Source: Mesorhizobium tianshanense (GTDB taxonomy: Bacteria > Pseudomonadota > Alphaproteobacteria > Rhizobiales > Rhizobiaceae). From it: a stretch of DNA of 64,000 bases. This document shows positions 17,780 to 29,415 of the stretch, piece after piece. Where the stretch lies: positions 58,616 through 122,615 of the forward strand of contig NZ_VLKT01000019.1 of assembly GCF_007830515.1 (NCBI RefSeq), read 5' to 3'. Under the pieces are notes generated by a model, which searched no databases, had not been told where the DNA came from, and saw only the letters and a list, made by a program, of their open reading frames with translations. The translations under genes were made by a program, and so were the position numbers. Position 1 is the stretch's first letter; each line of letters begins with the position of its first letter.

Positions 17780-17885
17780 AAACCGCCCGGATCAGGCGAT
17801 CCGTTCAAGGGCTCATGATTGGCAGTTGCGTTGTCCAGCGGGTCGGCGGCCGGAAGAGCCACCCGGATTCTCACCGGGTCCGATC
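17780..17885 (-). ncRNA. structured leader, candidate riboswitch before sulP
   Basis: The minus-strand leader has a perfect hairpin at 17861-17879 (ACCCGG, loop TGAGAAT, CCGGGT). That stem competes with an alternative pairing of its 3' arm (GGGTGGC with GCCGACCC). A second perfect hairpin lies at 17788-17803 (CGGATC, GCCT, GATCCG), followed by GGCGGTTTTG close to the start codon. Mutually exclusive stems followed by a terminator-like hairpin are the layout of a riboswitch or attenuator. Candidate RNA motifs have been reported upstream of SulP genes in alphaproteobacteria (for example sul1), but I cannot match this one. The rest of 17886-18129 holds no gene. Confidence 0.45.
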
Positions 17886-18129
17886 GAATGACCCTCTATA
17901 GAGCGAGAGTATGCCGCATTGCAACATGACAATGGGCAAGCTGCGCCGCGGCGATGAGCGCGTCCTGATGCGGCTGAGGGAGCTGGCTTCGAAGACCGGC
18001 ACAAAGGGATCCTCTCCCACGCTCACGCAATCGTGCGGTCGGCCCAGAGCTGAGCGACTGTGGAAACGGGGCAAGCGCTCTATATGGTCCTGACGCACGC
18101 GAACCTGACATTAGCCGGAGATCTCATCC

Positions 18130-19137
18130 ATGACCTTGAGCACACGCAAGCTGGGCAGCCAGGGGCTGCAGGTATCGGTGATCGGCCTCGGCTGCATGGG
18201 CATGAGCCAGTCCTACGGCCCGGCCGACGAGGCGGAATCGATCGCCACACTGCATCGCGCCATTGAACTCGGCTGCACCTTCCTCGACACAGCGGAAGTC
18301 TATGGCCCGCACACCAATGAAGCATTGCTCGGCCGCGCGCTGAAGGGCCGGCGCGACGAGGTGACGATCGCCACCAAATTCGGGTTCCGTATCGAAAACG
18401 GCAAGCAGATCGGCACCGACCGTGACAGCCGGCCGGAGCATATCCGGGAGGCGGTGGAAGGTTCGCTCAGCCGGCTCGCCACCGACCATATCGACCTGCT
18501 CTACCAGCATCGGATCGACCCGGCGGTGCCGATCGAGGATGTGGCCGGCGCTGTCGGCGAACTGATCGCTCAGGGCAAGGTGCGCTTCCTCGGCCTGTCG
18601 GAGGCCGGCGCCGCCAACATCCGCCGGGCGCACGCCGTGCATCCGGTGACGGCCGTGCAGAGCGAATATTCCCTGTGGGAACGCAATCTGGAGCCGGAGA
18701 TCATTCCGCTGCTCAGTGAACTCGGCATCGGCCTGGTGCCGTTCTCGCCGCTTGGCCGCGGTTTCCTCACCGGCGACGTCAAGCGCGCCGAGGATTATCC
18801 GGAGGGCGACTTCCGCCGCGGCGACCCGCGCTACCAGGGTGCCAACTACGACGCCAATGTGCAGGCGGCCGGCGTTGTCCGCGACATCGCCACGGCCAGG
18901 GGCGTCAAGCCGGGCCAGATCGCACTGGCCTGGCTGCTGCACAAGGGCGGCGACTTCGGGCTGGACATCGTGCCGATCCCCGGCACCAAGCGCCGAAAAT
19001 ACCTCGAGGAGAATGTCGCCGCCGCGGCGATCAAGCTCGACGCAGCCGAGATGGCGGCGCTGGACGACGCACTGGCGCCGGGGAAGGTCTCGGGTGACCG
19101 CTACAACGAGCGCGTCATGGCGATGGTTGACCGGTAG
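18130..19137 (+). CDS. aldo/keto reductase
   Basis: This 335-residue NADPH-dependent oxidoreductase is of the AKR11/AKR13-like bacterial type. The catalytic tetrad is visible: Asp and Tyr in FLDTAEVYGPHTNE, Lys in IATKFGF, and His in LLYQHRID. The C-terminal cofactor-binding segment IVPIPGTKRRKYLEEN is typical. Substrates are likely small aldehydes or sugars, unknown here. The gene is on its own on the plus strand and converges with the LuxR-HTH/TPR gene seven bases beyond its stop. Confidence 0.94.
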   Translation: MTLSTRKLGSQGLQVSVIGLGCMGMSQSYGPADEAESIATLHRAIELGCTFLDTAEVYGPHTNEALLGRALKGRRDEVTIATKFGFRIENGKQIGTDRDSRPEHIREAVEGSLSRLATDHIDLLYQHRIDPAVPIEDVAGAVGELIAQGKVRFLGLSEAGAANIRRAHAVHPVTAVQSEYSLWERNLEPEIIPLLSELGIGLVPFSPLGRGFLTGDVKRAEDYPEGDFRRGDPRYQGANYDANVQAAGVVRDIATARGVKPGQIALAWLLHKGGDFGLDIVPIPGTKRRKYLEENVAAAAIKLDAAEMAALDDALAPGKVSGDRYNERVMAMVDR

Positions 19138-19144
19138 GCGGCGT

Positions 19145-20578
19145 CTACGGCAGCTTCGCCAGTTCGGCAGCATGCCGGATGGCAAGCAACGCGTCCCGGT
19201 TGGTCACGGGATAGCCTGCGATGAAGCGTTCGACCGAAAAGCCCGGAAATTCGGCTCTCAAGCGGGCCGCGGCGCGCGCCGCCTCGCCGGCCTCGCCCAT
19301 GGCTGCATGCGAGAGCGCCAGGAACATCAGCACGTCCGGCGACTCCGGCGAACTCCTGCGGAGCGCCGCAATGGCTTCGCGATGCCTGCCGGCGGCGAAC
19401 AGGATGCGGCCTTGCATGCCGAAATACCAGGGCGGGGCCAGTGGATTGAGGCGCATGGCACGCTCGATGAGCGGGATCGCCTCGGCCGGATCGCCGACGA
19501 CAAGCGCCTTGCTGCCGGCCAGCAGCGCCAGTATGCCGGCGTGGTTGCAGCCGTATTCGAGTGCGCGCCGGTGCGCGCGCTCCGCTCCTTCGAGATCGCC
19601 AAGGCATGCTCTGAGATTGCCAAGGCATGCGTGGGCGCAGCTGTCCGTTGGGTCGAGCCGCAGCGCGTTTTCGACAGCCGTCCGCCAGTTCTCGATCGAT
19701 GTCAGCACGTCGTCGCCAAAGCCGTTGCAGGCCTCGATCGAATAGGCATAGGCGAGCTCGGCCCAGCAGTTGGCGAAGGTAGGGTCAAGCTCCAGCGCGC
19801 GTGAAAACAGACGGATCGCCTCGGCATTGCCGGCGCGGCTGAACGTGGTGTGCTGTTCGAGGGCGAGCAGATAACAGTCATAGGCCCGCAAGCTCGCCGG
19901 CGGCTTGCGGCGAACCGCATTGCGGCCGACGGTGGCCAGCGTTCCGTAACTGCCGGCGAACACATTGATGATGCTTTCGGTCAGGCTGTCCTGCAGTGCG
20001 AAAATATCCTCGACCGGACGGTCGTAGCGTTCGCTCCACAGGCTGACGCCGTTGAGTGCGTCGGCAAGCTCGATCGTCAATCGAATCCTATGGTCGTCGG
20101 CGCGCAACTGGCCCGACACGATATAGGTGACGCCGAGCGCCTTGCTGTCCGCCACAAAATCGGCGGGCTTGCTGCCCAGCGACTTCATGGTGTGGAAGGC
20201 GATGACAGGCAAACCGGCGTAGTGCGCTAGATCGATGGTGATGTCCGACGACAGGCCGTCGGCGAAGCGGCGCCATCGCTCTTCGGGATTCAGGCATTCA
20301 ATCGGGAATATGGCGAGCACCGGCGAGGCGCCGGACAAGGATGGAGCCGGCTGTGCGCCGGAAGCGTCGGCAAAATACGCCGCAAGCCCAATCTTGGTAC
20401 GCACCCCGAGTTTTTCATAGATGGTCGCAAGGTGCGTGCGAACGGTGGTCGGGGCGATGAAAAGTGCCTCGCCGATCTCGCGGTAGGTCATGCCGGCGGC
20501 GAATTTTTCCGCGACCGAGCGCTCGCGGCCCGATAAGGCATCGAGCGTCTGCGCTTTCGAAGCGTCGTTGAGCATCAT
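19145..20578 (-). CDS. LuxR-type HTH regulator with TolB-like and TPR regions
   Basis: This protein of about 477 residues starts with a LuxR-type helix-turn-helix (residues 15-75, LSGRERSVAEKFAAG and APTTVRTHLATIYEKLGV). A periplasmic-style TolB/FlgO-like module follows (about 95-225, FADGLSSDITIDLA and YIVSGQLR), then TPR repeats (about 260-460) with A-x-x-L-D-P-T endings. The order HTH, TolB-like, TPR resembles regulators otherwise fused to adenylate cyclase domains, but no cyclase is present. It probably acts as a cytoplasmic transcription factor using its TPR part as sensor. Start taken at tandem ATGs near 20578; the frame is open further upstream. Confidence 0.82.
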   Translation of the reverse strand: MMLNDASKAQTLDALSGRERSVAEKFAAGMTYREIGEALFIAPTTVRTHLATIYEKLGVRTKIGLAAYFADASGAQPAPSLSGASPVLAIFPIECLNPEERWRRFADGLSSDITIDLAHYAGLPVIAFHTMKSLGSKPADFVADSKALGVTYIVSGQLRADDHRIRLTIELADALNGVSLWSERYDRPVEDIFALQDSLTESIINVFAGSYGTLATVGRNAVRRKPPASLRAYDCYLLALEQHTTFSRAGNAEAIRLFSRALELDPTFANCWAELAYAYSIEACNGFGDDVLTSIENWRTAVENALRLDPTDSCAHACLGNLRACLGDLEGAERAHRRALEYGCNHAGILALLAGSKALVVGDPAEAIPLIERAMRLNPLAPPWYFGMQGRILFAAGRHREAIAALRRSSPESPDVLMFLALSHAAMGEAGEAARAAARLRAEFPGFSVERFIAGYPVTNRDALLAIRHAAELAKLP

Positions 20579-20707
20579 CGTGGAGCCCGTCCCAGGACAG
20601 AATACTACAAATGCAGGAGGTCGAATACTGCATCTGCTCGATCCCGCCGCAGGCGCAAAGGCTGGAGGATCGCTTCCAGCAACAAGCTGCAATCGGGGGA
20701 GGTTTCC

Positions 20708-21016
20708 ATGCGTCCTGTGTCCATAATGCTGGCATGTACGATCGTGAGTGTTTCCGTCGCCCAGTCGCCGTCGTTCGCAAGAGGATGCAGGCAGGTGCTG
20801 GAATCGGATGTGAAGATCACGAGCATGCGGCTCTATGCCGACATCCTGGCCAATGCCGCCCGCAACGGTTGGGATTACACGCCTGAATCCATCGTTAGCG
20901 GCTCAAATCGGCATTTCGAGGAGATGAAGCTCCAGTTGAACGACGCCGGCTACGAGATCGTCCCCGTCGGCGCCCGCCTGTATTGCAAACGGTTGGACAA
21001 GCTGGCCGTCCGCTAG
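20708..21016 (+). CDS. small exported protein of unknown function
   Basis: This 102-residue protein has a signal peptide (MRPVSIMLACTIVSVSVAQ, cleavage near SFA). The mature part has the segments MRLYADILANAARNGWDYTP and YEIVPVGARLYCKRLD. Two cysteines after the signal could pair. A strong GGGGGAGG site precedes the ATG. It is transcribed divergently from the LuxR-HTH/TPR regulator, with about 130 bases between starts, and could be a target of it. No family recognised. Confidence 0.6.
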   Translation: MRPVSIMLACTIVSVSVAQSPSFARGCRQVLESDVKITSMRLYADILANAARNGWDYTPESIVSGSNRHFEEMKLQLNDAGYEIVPVGARLYCKRLDKLAVR

Positions 21017-21063
21017 CAACCAGCGATCCGCTCTTGCATCGCAAGCTTTGTCGAGACATCGAT

Positions 21064-21360
21064 ATGTCGAAGGTGCAGGCCAACTGCCTGCTGCTGCTTG
21101 CTGCTGCCTTTTGGGGCTTCGGCAATATTGCGCAGAAAACCGTGCTGGATCACCTCGATCCGCTCAGCGCCGTGGGCCTGCGCTGCCGTCCGCCGGCCAT
21201 GCCGCGGTGATCGTCAGCGCGGAGAGCGTGTTCGGAGCGGTTGGCGCGGCCATATTCCTGGGCGAGCGGCTGTCGCCAACCGGAGCAGTCGGTGCTGCGG
21301 TCATATTTGGATCGATCACCTTGCTGTCGCTGACGACCGACAAATCCGAAATCAGCAAGC
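21064..21360 (+). pseudogene. remnant of an EamA/DMT-type transporter
   Basis: The first 40 codons read like the start of a drug/metabolite transporter (MSKVQANCLLLLAAAFWGFG, then VLDHLDPLSAVGLR). The frame then shifts and jumps directly to a typical last-helix region (VSAESVFGAVGAAIFLGERL and AVGAAVIFGSITLL). About 200 codons between them are missing. The remaining bases to 21623 contain no gene apart from the ribosome site of the next one. Confidence 0.75.
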
Positions 21361-21623
21361 CGGCGAACCTCTGCGAAGCGCCGAAGGACAAGCCAGGGAC
21401 CCGACCGGCGCCGAACCCCGCCCGTTCTTGCGCAAACCTCCGGCCTTGGCTAGCATCCGCCCGTCGGCGCCGAGCGGAGGAGAACGTCGCGGTGGACCGG
21501 CTGGAGCGCCGTTGCGTCCCCATGGGCGCTCAAAGGACACTCCATTTTTGAATCGACGCATGAGCCTGCCGGAGACCATTCCGGCTTTCGGGGGCGTGCG
21601 TTCATGTGGAGGAGACTAAATCG

Positions 21624-22574
21624 ATGAACAGACGTGAGTTCCTGCTGTCGTCCGTGGCGATGGGCACATTGGCGCTGGCCGCTCCGCAACTTGCCGTTGC
21701 TCAGGATAAGCTGACCATCCTGGGTTCGGTGCCGAGCCTCGGCTTTCCGTTCTTCGTTCACATGCTGAACCAGATCAAGGCGGAGGCGCAGGCGCAAGGC
21801 GTCAACCTGACCGAAAGCGACGGCCAGAATTCGGCGCCCAAGCAGACCGCCGACATCGAGGCGGCGCTCGTGCAGAAGGTCGACGCCATCGTCATCTCGC
21901 CGCTCGACGTCAACGCGCTGGCGCCGGCCATCGAGCAAGCGATCCAGGCCGGCATTCCCGTCGTCACCATCGACCGCCGCGTCGACGGCGTCGAAGGCAT
22001 TCTGGCCCATGTCGGCGCCGACAATGTCAAGGGCGGCGAGGCCGAGGCGCAGGCCATGGTGGCGGCGTTCCCGAACGGCGCCAAGATCTTCCATTTGCAG
22101 GGCCAGCCAGGTGCTGGGCCCGCGATCGACCGCAACAAGGGCGTGCACAACGTTCTCGACCCGCTGAAGGACAAGTACCAGATCATCTTCGAGCAGACCG
22201 CCAACTTCGCGCGCGCCGAGGCGCTCTCCGTCACCGAAGCCGGCCTTGCCGCCAACGGCAAGCCCGACGCGATCATCTGCGCCAATGACGACATGGCGCT
22301 CGGCGCGGTCGAAGCCTGCGCGGCGCGCAACTTCACCGACGTCAAGATCTACGGCTTCGATGCGCTTCCCGAAGCGCTGGTCGCCGTGCGCGACGGCAAG
22401 CTGGCCGGCACGGTCGAGCAGTTCCCCGGCGAGCAGTCGCGCACCGCGGTGCAGATCGCGGTCGCCTTTGCCAAGGACAAGACCGAGCCGAAGGAAAAGC
22501 TCGTGCTGCTGACGCCGATCGTCATTGGCAAGGACAATCTCGACAAGGCTGAAAGGCTGGGCGAGACGAAGTAG
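21624..22574 (+). CDS. sugar ABC transporter periplasmic binding protein
   Basis: This 316-residue protein is a type-I periplasmic binding protein like RbsB/YtfQ. The N-terminus MNRREFLLSSVAMGTLALAA carries a twin-arginine pair, suggesting Tat export. Motifs include GSVPSLGFPFF, NQIKAEAQAQGV, DAIVISPLDVNALAPAI, VVTIDRRVDG, and the late PDAIICANDDMALGAVEA. The GGAGGAG site favours the ATG at 21624 over the in-frame GTG at 21606. It is the first gene of a three-gene import system with the ATPase and permease that follow. The ligand is probably a pentose or hexose. Confidence 0.92.
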   Translation: MNRREFLLSSVAMGTLALAAPQLAVAQDKLTILGSVPSLGFPFFVHMLNQIKAEAQAQGVNLTESDGQNSAPKQTADIEAALVQKVDAIVISPLDVNALAPAIEQAIQAGIPVVTIDRRVDGVEGILAHVGADNVKGGEAEAQAMVAAFPNGAKIFHLQGQPGAGPAIDRNKGVHNVLDPLKDKYQIIFEQTANFARAEALSVTEAGLAANGKPDAIICANDDMALGAVEACAARNFTDVKIYGFDALPEALVAVRDGKLAGTVEQFPGEQSRTAVQIAVAFAKDKTEPKEKLVLLTPIVIGKDNLDKAERLGETK

Positions 22575-22592
22575 GACGGGTGCCGGCGGGAC

Positions 22593-22752
22593 AGCGCCCT
22601 CCCTCTGTCCTGCCGGACATCTCCCCCTCAAGAGGGGGAGATTGGCGGTTTCAACGCGTCGCCCTCTCTTCAACGCCGAAGATTAGCGAAAGCGGCCATG
22701 ACATCCGATCTCCCCCCTCGAGGGGGGAGATGCCGGCAGGACAGAGGGGGGT
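22593..22752. repeat. inverted pair of G/C-rich intergenic repeats
   Basis: A copy at about 22593-22647 (CCCTCTGTCCTGCCGGACAT core) and an oppositely oriented copy at about 22704-22752 lie between the binding-protein and ATPase genes. Each can form a hairpin, so the pair may reduce or stabilise read-through within the transporter operon. Confidence 0.78.
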
Positions 22753-22808
22753 GTTCAAGCTCGGCGTTGGAGGTGGCATGAACTGCACCGTGGGAGAAAC
22801 CTTTGTCC

Positions 22809-24376
<1,568 letters not shown>

Positions 24377-24380
<4 letters not shown>

Positions 24381-25393
24381 GCAGCACGACCGAACAGAGC
24401 CAGCGCGGCGGCATCAATGTGGCGCGGCTGCTGATGAGCTTCGGCCCGCTGATGTTCCTGGCGGTTCTGATCGTCGTTTTCACCGTCCTGAAGCCCAGCT
24501 TCATCGACCCCATCAACATCTTCAACATCATGCGGCAGATCTCGATCACCGGGCTGATCGCGCTTGGCATGACCTTCGTCATCCTCACCGCCGGCATCGA
24601 CCTGTCGGTCGGTTCGCTGCTGGCCTTCTGCGGCATGGTCGCGGCGGTGGTGGCCAAGGGCGGCACCGCCAACACGCTGTCGCTGTCGACATCTGGCACG
24701 CAAGGCTATGGCTGGTTCGCAGCCCTTCTGGCCGCCGTGGTCGTCGGCGCCCTTGCCGGCGGCGTCCAGGGCTTTGCCATCACCAGGCTGAAGGTGCCGC
24801 CCTTCGTCGTCACGCTTGGCGGCCTCACCGTGTTTCGCGGCCTGACGCTGACGATCTCCAATGGCGGCCCGATCTCCGGCTTCGATGCCTCGATGCGCTG
24901 GTTCGGCACCGGGCTGATCGGCCCGGTTCCGGTGCCGGCGATCATTTTCGCGGCGGCGGCGATCCTCTGCCATATCGTCTTGCGCTACACGCGCTACGGC
25001 CGCGCGGTCTATGCCGTCGGCGGCAATGCCGAGGCGGCGCGGCTGTCGGGCCTGCGCGTCGACCGCATCCTGATCTCGGTCTATGTCATCGTCGGCTTCT
25101 TTGCCGGCCTTGCCGCCTTCGTGCTGTCGGCCAGGCTCAATTCCTCGGAAGCCGTCGCCGGCATCGGCTACGAACTGACGGTGATCTCGGCCGTCGTCAT
25201 CGGCGGCACCTCGCTGTTCGGCGGCATTGGCAGCGTCGGCGGCACGGTGGTGGGTGCGGCACTGATCGGCGTGCTGCAGAACGGGCTGCAGTTCAACAAC
25301 GTCTCGTCCTACACGCAAAGCATCGTCATCGGCCTGATCCTCATCCTCGCCGTGGCGTTCGACCGCTGGCTGAAGTCGCGCGTGCGACGGTGA
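24377..25393 (+). CDS. sugar ABC transporter permease (RbsC type)
   Basis: This 338-residue inner-membrane protein has about nine to ten hydrophobic helices. Family landmarks include ILTAGIDLSVGSLLAFCGMVAA, trimmed here to the GIDLSVGS core, the YAVGGNAEAARLSGL coupling loop, and GGTSLFGGIGSVGGTVVGA. It forms the channel of the sugar importer encoded by the two preceding genes. It overlaps the ATPase gene by four bases, which suggests coupled translation. A repeat fragment and a DUF559 remnant follow. Confidence 0.94.
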
Positions 25394-25475
25394 CGCTGCC
25401 AATTTCCCCCCTGTTTGGACCGGGGACATCGCGAACAGGTGTGCGAGGACATCGCGAACAGTTTCCCATCTTATC

Positions 25476-25659
25476 TTTGGCTTGCGTTGAGGTCGATGGC
25501 TCGCAGCATGCCGAAGCTGCAGGTGACGGCACAAGGACAAGGCGCCTGCAACAGGACGGCTGGATCATCCTGCGCTTCTGGAATGACGACGTCATTCGCG
25601 ATATTGACAATGTCTGCCAGCACATCCTCATCGAGGCCGGTCTGGCTGGCACACCCTAG
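25476..25659 (+). pseudogene. C-terminal remnant of a DUF559 (Vsr-like) protein
   Basis: The frame ending at 25659 encodes ACVEVDGSQHAEAAGDGTRT, then QQDGWIILRFWNDDVIRDID. This matches the C-terminal part of DUF559 endonuclease-like proteins (E-x-D-G-x-Q-H and V-L-R-F-W-N-x-D-V). The N-terminal half is missing. Just upstream, GACATCGCGAACAG occurs twice at about 25425-25466, and a partial G/C-rich repeat begins near 25385. The region 25394-25763 holds no intact gene. Confidence 0.7.
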
Positions 25660-25699
25660 AGCGTGGTGGCGAACATGGCGGCAAGGTCGGTGCTCTACG

Positions 25700-25750
25700 G
25701 CGCCCCCCTCTGTCCTGCCGGACATCTCCCCCACGAGGGGGGAGATTAGC
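25700..25750 (-). repeat. G/C-rich palindromic intergenic repeat
   Basis: CCCCCCTCTGTCCTGCCGGA followed by CATCTCCCCCACGAGGGGGG matches the family at 9862-10035 and 22593-22752. It lies just downstream of groEL. Confidence 0.8.
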
Positions 25751-25763
25751 TGTCATCACGGTG

Positions 25764-27392
<1,629 letters not shown>

Positions 27393-27449
27393 TGGATAAT
27401 TCCTTCAAATAGGCAGCTTTTCATTGACTGATTGCTTGTCGAGGCCCGC

Positions 27450-27764
27450 TCAAGCGGCCTTCTGCATATTGCCGGCGGCTTCGATCACACCCAGCACGTC
27501 GCTCTCCTTCATGATGAGCAGGTCCTCGCCATTGAGCTTGATCTCGGTGCCCGACCATTTGCCGAACAGGATACGGTCGCCAACCTTGACATCCAGCGGC
27601 TGCAGCTGGCCGCTATCGTCGCGCGCGCCAGGACCGGCGGCGATGACCTCGCCCTCCTGCGGCTTTTCCTTGGCAGTGTCCGGAATGATGATGCCGCCGG
27701 CGGTCTTCTCGTCGACCTCGATGCGGCGGACCAGGATACGGTCATGCAACGGACGGAACGTCAT
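27450..27764 (-). CDS. groES: 10-kDa co-chaperonin GroES
   Basis: This 104-residue lid protein for GroEL starts MTFRPLHDRILVRRI. It contains the mobile-loop region KTAGGIIIPDTAKEKPQEG, the roof-loop part PLDVKVGDRILFGKWSGTEI and the end DLLIMKESDVLGVIE. The ATG at 27764 follows AGAGGAGAACAAC; the longer open frame to 27818 is not needed. It is the first gene of the groESL operon, with a CIRCE operator about 150 bases upstream, so HrcA repression relieved by heat is expected. Confidence 0.97.
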   Translation of the reverse strand: MTFRPLHDRILVRRIEVDEKTAGGIIIPDTAKEKPQEGEVIAAGPGARDDSGQLQPLDVKVGDRILFGKWSGTEIKLNGEDLLIMKESDVLGVIEAAGNMQKAA

Positions 27765-27916
27765 GTTGTTCTCCTCTTGGACAAACAGATTTTCGAAGCC
27801 TCCAGACCGGACCGGCAATATCGGCCCGGCGCGGGGTGCGCGACCCTGGCTCAGGCATCGCGCGCTTATCGAATTAGTTTGGCGCTCGGGGCTTTCAAGA
27901 GGGCGCTAAAAAAATT

Positions 27917-27943
27917 TTAGCACTCGCCGACCAAGAGTGCCAA
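27917..27943. promoter_or_regulatory. CIRCE operator for HrcA
   Basis: TTAGCACTC, nine bases, GAGTGCCAA matches the CIRCE inverted repeat (TTAGCACTC-N9-GAGTGCTAA) with one mismatch. It lies upstream of groES on the minus strand. A CCTGAA element about 20 bases further upstream could belong to a heat-shock sigma promoter. Confidence 0.92.
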
Positions 27944-28025
27944 TGCACTGTAATCATGGAATTATTCAGGTCCGGCGGCTCGAGAGAGTCGACCCTCTGC
28001 GGCACCGCGCATCCTGCGCCGGCAA

Positions 28026-28283
28026 TTAGGCGGATTTACGTCCCGGGATAAGCAGTCCGGCCGTGCGAGCCGCCTTGACGAAGGCCGTGCGCGCCTCGCG
28101 CGCGGTGCGCCAGCCGTCGAGTGCGTCGCGGCAGGCGCGATAGGCTGCGCGCCAGCTCCGGCCGCGCGCCCGGTCCGGCCATTGCTGCATGCATTCGATG
28201 GCTTCCCAGCTGCTGGCGACCTTGCGCTCTCCGGCGGATTGGAGCCTGAGCGTGATCGGCTCGGAAAATGGGACGTCGTTCAT
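28026..28283 (-). CDS. DUF982 family protein
   Basis: This 85-residue protein matches the small DUF982 family that is abundant in rhizobia. It begins MNDVPFSEPITLRLQSAGER, has the WEAIECMQQWPDR core and ends with the AYRACRDALDGWRTAREAR helix. The function is unknown; many members appear on symbiotic or accessory DNA. GGAGGAAGTG lies before the ATG at 28283, and a GTG one codon upstream is also in frame. It stands alone upstream of the groESL promoter. Confidence 0.8.
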   Translation of the reverse strand: MNDVPFSEPITLRLQSAGERKVASSWEAIECMQQWPDRARGRSWRAAYRACRDALDGWRTAREARTAFVKAARTAGLLIPGRKSA

Positions 28284-28445
28284 CACTTCCTCCTTCTTTC
28301 CGTTTTTAGAGCAAGTAACATCCTCGAATAAGCATGAAGGCAGCCGATCTCGGACCGGCGCCGGTGGACGAGATGGTTCGTTTGCCTGCGGGCTTCAAGG
28401 CCTCCCTGCTGCAAACCCCGTCCGCTGCGCAGGCGCCGCGGCCAG

Positions 28446-28664
28446 CTATATCTCGTCGTCCGGCGGCTCGAGAAGCCCGATCAGCGTCGCCACCCTTGCC
28501 GACGGCAGCGGGCGTCCCTCGTTGACCAGCGCCTCATCGGCGCCGACCCAGGCAAAGGCCTCGCGCAACTCTTCGATCGTCGCGCCGGTCGAGACGATGT
28601 CGGCGATAACGGCGTCGTCCACCGGGCCCAGCACCAAAATGATGTCGTCGCGTGTCATGGTCAT
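28446..28664 (-). CDS. small protein of unknown function
   Basis: This acidic protein of about 72 residues begins MTMTRDDIILVLGPVDDAVI and continues with VSTGATIEELREAFAWVGAD and LPSARVATLIGLLEPPDDE. GGAGGACATC fixes the ATG at 28664. The helical pattern and the conserved end suggest a real small protein in rhizobia. A degraded relative of the C-terminal third lies at 51265-51345. It is divergent from the hsp20 pair, with the ROSE-like leader in between, so it may be part of the same stress response. Confidence 0.7.
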   Translation of the reverse strand: MTMTRDDIILVLGPVDDAVIADIVSTGATIEELREAFAWVGADEALVNEGRPLPSARVATLIGLLEPPDDEI

Positions 28665-28794
28665 GATGTCCTCCATGCGGTGTGCCGGCGCGACCCACAA
28701 ATGAAGGTTGAAACCGGCATTGCCAGCCAAAATCTGGCAACAAAATCTGGCAGCGGGACAGAATCTGGGTCTTGATTTCGGGCTGACAATGACC

Positions 28795-28893
28795 AAATCA
28801 AAATTGCCGGTTGCCGAATGGGGCCGGCAGAACCCAGGGAGCGCCAGCTCTTTGGCGTCCCTCGTACTATGTTGCTCAATGGAGGATGTAGCT
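28795..28893 (+). ncRNA. ROSE-like RNA thermometer of hsp20
   Basis: The leader before the hsp20 start can fold into successive hairpins. One pairs GCCGG with CCGGC near 28806-28828; another pairs GGGA-CGCCA with TGGCG-TCCC near 28837-28861. The last holds TTGCT (28872-28876) facing the ribosome site GGAGG (28881-28885). A U-U/C-G-C-U element opposite the Shine-Dalgarno, with a short loop, is the hallmark of rhizobial ROSE elements, which melt at high temperature and free the ribosome site. Confidence 0.75.
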
Positions 28894-29358
28894 ATGAGAA
28901 CCGCATTCGACTTTTCCCCGCTCTATCGGTCGAGCATCGGTTTCGACCGCATCTTCAACCTGCTGGAAAACGCGCCTCAGGCAGCCGACAGCTGGCCGCC
29001 TTATGATATCGAGCGAAGCGACGAGAACAGCTACCGCGTGAGGATAGCCGTCGCCGGTTTTTCCGAAGGCGATCTCGACGTCAGCCACGAGCCGAACCTT
29101 CTCATCGTCTCGGGCGAGCGCAAGGAACAGGACAAGGTTGAATATCTGCATCGCGGCCTTCCGGTGCGGCCGTTCACACAGCGCTTCGAGCTTGCCGATC
29201 ACATGACGGTCACCGGGGCTTCGCTCAACAACGGCCTGCTGACGATCGACCTCGTGCGCGAAGTGCCCGAGGAGATGAAGCCGCGTCGTATCACGATCGC
29301 CGGGGAAGACGGCGCGCCGAAGGCCGGGCAGGTCGAGAAGCCGAAGCAGGCCGCCTGA
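28894..29358 (+). CDS. small heat-shock protein, Hsp20/IbpA type (first of pair)
   Basis: This 154-residue small heat-shock chaperone of the class A rhizobial type binds unfolding proteins in large oligomers. It has the N-terminal MRTAFDFSPLYRSSIGFDRI, the alpha-crystallin domain (about residues 35-125, YDIERSDENSYRVRIAVAGF and LNNGLLTIDL) and an I-x-I-type tail (RRITI). GGAGGATGTAGCT precedes the ATG, and the ROSE-like leader would control it by temperature. The second hsp20 gene begins 57 bases downstream and probably shares the transcript. Confidence 0.94.
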   Translation: MRTAFDFSPLYRSSIGFDRIFNLLENAPQAADSWPPYDIERSDENSYRVRIAVAGFSEGDLDVSHEPNLLIVSGERKEQDKVEYLHRGLPVRPFTQRFELADHMTVTGASLNNGLLTIDLVREVPEEMKPRRITIAGEDGAPKAGQVEKPKQAA

Positions 29359-29415
29359 GCGAAGGCGAGCTCTGGCGCCGCCTTTGGCACAGCCAGTCGA
29401 GAAAGGAGAACGTCA

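Noticed and set aside
17911..18093. A 60-codon frame upstream of the aldo/keto reductase
   Set aside because: No ribosome site, overlap with the sulP leader region, and no conserved-looking composition.
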